From contig DLOX01000175.1 of assembly GCA_002478575.1 (NCBI GenBank), forward strand, positions 1,220 through 8,230: a stretch of DNA of 7,011 bases. Direction: 5' to 3'. This DNA is from Sphingomonadales bacterium UBA7473. GTDB taxonomy: Bacteria > Pseudomonadota > Alphaproteobacteria > Sphingomonadales > Sphingomonadaceae. A program made the position numbers and the translations under genes. This document shows positions 6,289 through 7,011 of this stretch, piece by piece; the stretch's first letter is position 1; each line of letters begins with the position of its first letter. Below the pieces are notes generated by a model, which saw only the letters and a program-made list of their open reading frames with translations, was not told the DNA's origin and searched no databases.

Positions 6289-6668
6289 TGCCCAAGCTCT
6301 TTCAAATAGCGTCGCAATTCATAGGCTTGTTGCTGCGAGACAAAGGCAAAGGCAAGCAAAGTCAGGCCAAGGCCAACGCCTGCGACAAAGACATAATGGG
6401 CTTGATTATTGGCGAGCAGGTTTGAGCCGACAACCAGATCGAGTATGGCAATCGTGCCATAGTAGCATCCCAAAGCACCAAGGCTTAAGGCCACCTCCCG
6501 ATTGCGATTGGGGCCGTTCAGGGCAATCGCATTGACCGTGATCAGGAGAAAACCCCAAGGCAGAAAGAGCGTCGCCAAGATGAACATCAGGATCGGCGGA
6601 AGCGCGAGTTTAGAGAGCGGCCCAGCGCGAGGCTCATCGACCAATCGATAGCGGAACTGATCTCTCAA
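6285..6668 (-). CDS. Small integral membrane protein coupled to the TPR gene
   Basis: This 127-residue protein has about three hydrophobic segments, near residues 20-48, 60-82 and 91-113. It starts with a charged segment and ends in the polar stretch QQQAYELRRYLKELGQ, a likely cytoplasmic amphipathic helix. I do not recognise the family. The best start is TTG 6668, which overlaps the upstream stop codon (TTGA), with AAGG about 10 bases before it. The next in-frame ATG would be residue 28, inside the first helix, and is unlikely. The 3' end overlaps the TPR start as ATGA. These overlaps at both ends argue for a single translation unit with its neighbours and for a shared function. A membrane anchor or partner of the TPR protein is inferred from context only. 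Confidence 0.75.
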   Translation of the reverse strand: MRDQFRYRLVDEPRAGPLSKLALPPILMFILATLFLPWGFLLITVNAIALNGPNRNREVALSLGALGCYYGTIAILDLVVGSNLLANNQAHYVFVAGVGLGLTLLAFAFVSQQQAYELRRYLKELGQ

Positions 6669-6790
6669 AGCCCATTCGCCTTCAGGAACGCGGCAACATC
6701 ATCATATTGGCCGCCCGCATTGCTATATTTGGCATAGTTACGCGCAGTCGTTAGCCATTCGAGCGTGGTCGCCCGCACCTCGCTTTGAGC
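6665..6790 (-). CDS. C-terminal fragment of an unrecognised protein, truncated near 6790
   Basis: About 41 codons ending in TGA (6667-6665) read as a plausible protein C-terminus, with WLTTARNYAKYSNAGGQYDD and FLKANGL as the last clear stretches. The stop overlaps the TTG start of the membrane protein, which supports this as the upstream gene of the same operon. Tyr codons here are all TAT, as in most of the amidase gene. The frame stays open to the right edge, with an ATG at 6931. However, from about 6791 on the minus-strand reading becomes an Arg/Val/Pro-rich sequence typical of antisense translation, and the plus strand has the better coding signature. I therefore annotate only the convincing part and treat the gene as broken by a junction or truncation. 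Its function is unknown. Confidence 0.5.
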   Translation of the reverse strand, partial: AQSEVRATTLEWLTTARNYAKYSNAGGQYDDVAAFLKANGL

Positions 6791-6800
6791 GGCTTTCAGG
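6780..6800. other. Apparent strand-switch junction
   Basis: Minus-strand coding with host-like TAT/AAT codons ends here, and plus-strand coding with TAC/AAC preference begins, with no start codon, Shine-Dalgarno or intergenic spacer between them. No inverted repeat, target duplication or integrase is visible. The exact breakpoint cannot be fixed to better than about 10-20 bases because both strands share the same codon register. A chimeric assembly join or a recombination endpoint would both look like this. Confidence 0.4.
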
Positions 6801-7011
6801 TGGCGGGCATCCACGAGTACGACAACAGCTACAGCTTTGCTTCTGAGTATCACCATGCATTCATTGGCAAGCTGGCCACCAGTGAGGGGTACTGGTTGGG
6901 CGTGAGCACATCCAACCACATCCCGTTTCAATGCCAGCCTGGGGATGCTGGGTACAACCCTTACGGCAACCAGGTGCAGTATTGCGGCGGACGTTCTTAC
7001 ACCACCGCGTA
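6791..7011 (+). CDS. Plus-strand coding fragment of unknown protein, lacking both ends
   Basis: The plus frame starting at 6791 is open for 73 codons to the window edge and reads as a coherent protein. It includes GFQVAGIHEYDNSYSF, GYWLGVSTSNHIPF and NPYGNQVQYCGGRSY, is rich in Gly, Tyr, Ser and Asn, and has two cysteines. By hand count, G+C by codon position is about 52, 45 and 73 percent, the pattern expected of real coding in this orientation. The antisense frame would have its highest G+C at position 1. There is no ATG in frame after the TAG at 6752-6754, and the residues before about 6791 belong to the opposite-strand gene, so the N-terminus is missing. Codon choice (TAC 6 to TAT 2, AAC 4 to AAT 0) differs from the amidase gene. 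The Tyr/Gly/Asn/Cys composition hints at a secreted or structural protein, but I recognise no family. Confidence 0.45.

Noticed and set aside
6791..6931. Minus-strand extension from ATG 6931 giving an 88-residue protein
   Set aside because: Its first 47 or so residues are the exact reverse-complement register of a better plus-strand coding sequence, and the codon-position G+C pattern favours plus. It remains possible if the junction reading is wrong.

Overview
This window looks like chromosomal DNA from an alphaproteobacterium, most plausibly a sphingomonad (Sphingomonadales). The grounds are the character of the branched-chain dehydrogenase E1 alpha, a WS/DGAT acyltransferase with a long Ala/Lys/Pro tail, dense gene packing, and a moderately high G+C content judged by eye. 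The genus assignment is an inference. No rRNA, tRNA, CRISPR array, transposase or integrase is visible.

Layout, left to right. Positions 1-1776 (minus strand) hold the start of a branched-chain 2-oxo acid dehydrogenase (BCKDH) operon. It reads E1 alpha (1776-511), a small GNAT acetyltransferase (526-47) that overlaps the end of E1 alpha, and the first 14 codons of E1 beta (44 to the window edge). Immediately upstream on the same strand is a wax ester synthase/diacylglycerol acyltransferase (3521-1842), separated from E1 alpha by 65 bp that contain a perfect inverted repeat. A divergent intergenic region (3522-3680) separates this block from a plus-strand amidase-signature hydrolase (3681-5000). 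A two-helix DUF5654-type membrane protein follows (5078-5332). From 6790 down to 5356 the minus strand carries a tightly overlapping set: the C-terminus of an unrecognised protein, a three-helix membrane protein, and a TPR protein with a C-terminal membrane domain.

How the genes may work together. BCKDH turns valine-, leucine- and isoleucine-derived 2-oxo acids into branched acyl-CoAs, and WS/DGAT enzymes consume acyl-CoAs to make storage lipid, so their adjacency suggests a possible metabolic link (inference). The GNAT gene sits between the two subunits of a single enzyme and is probably translationally coupled to them. The TPR/membrane set looks like one translationally coupled unit, perhaps a membrane-bound scaffold of unknown role.

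The most unusual spot is the right edge. Near position 6790 the coding strand appears to switch inside what should be the body of the last minus-strand gene. From there to 7011 the best protein reading is on the plus strand, starts without an initiation codon, and uses Tyr and Asn codons unlike the amidase gene. This could be an assembly chimera at a contig end or a genuine insertion or rearrangement. I found no clearly new multi-gene system. The best candidates for a second look are the GNAT embedded in the BCKDH operon, the basic tail on the acyltransferase, the junction near 6790 and the TPR/membrane cassette.
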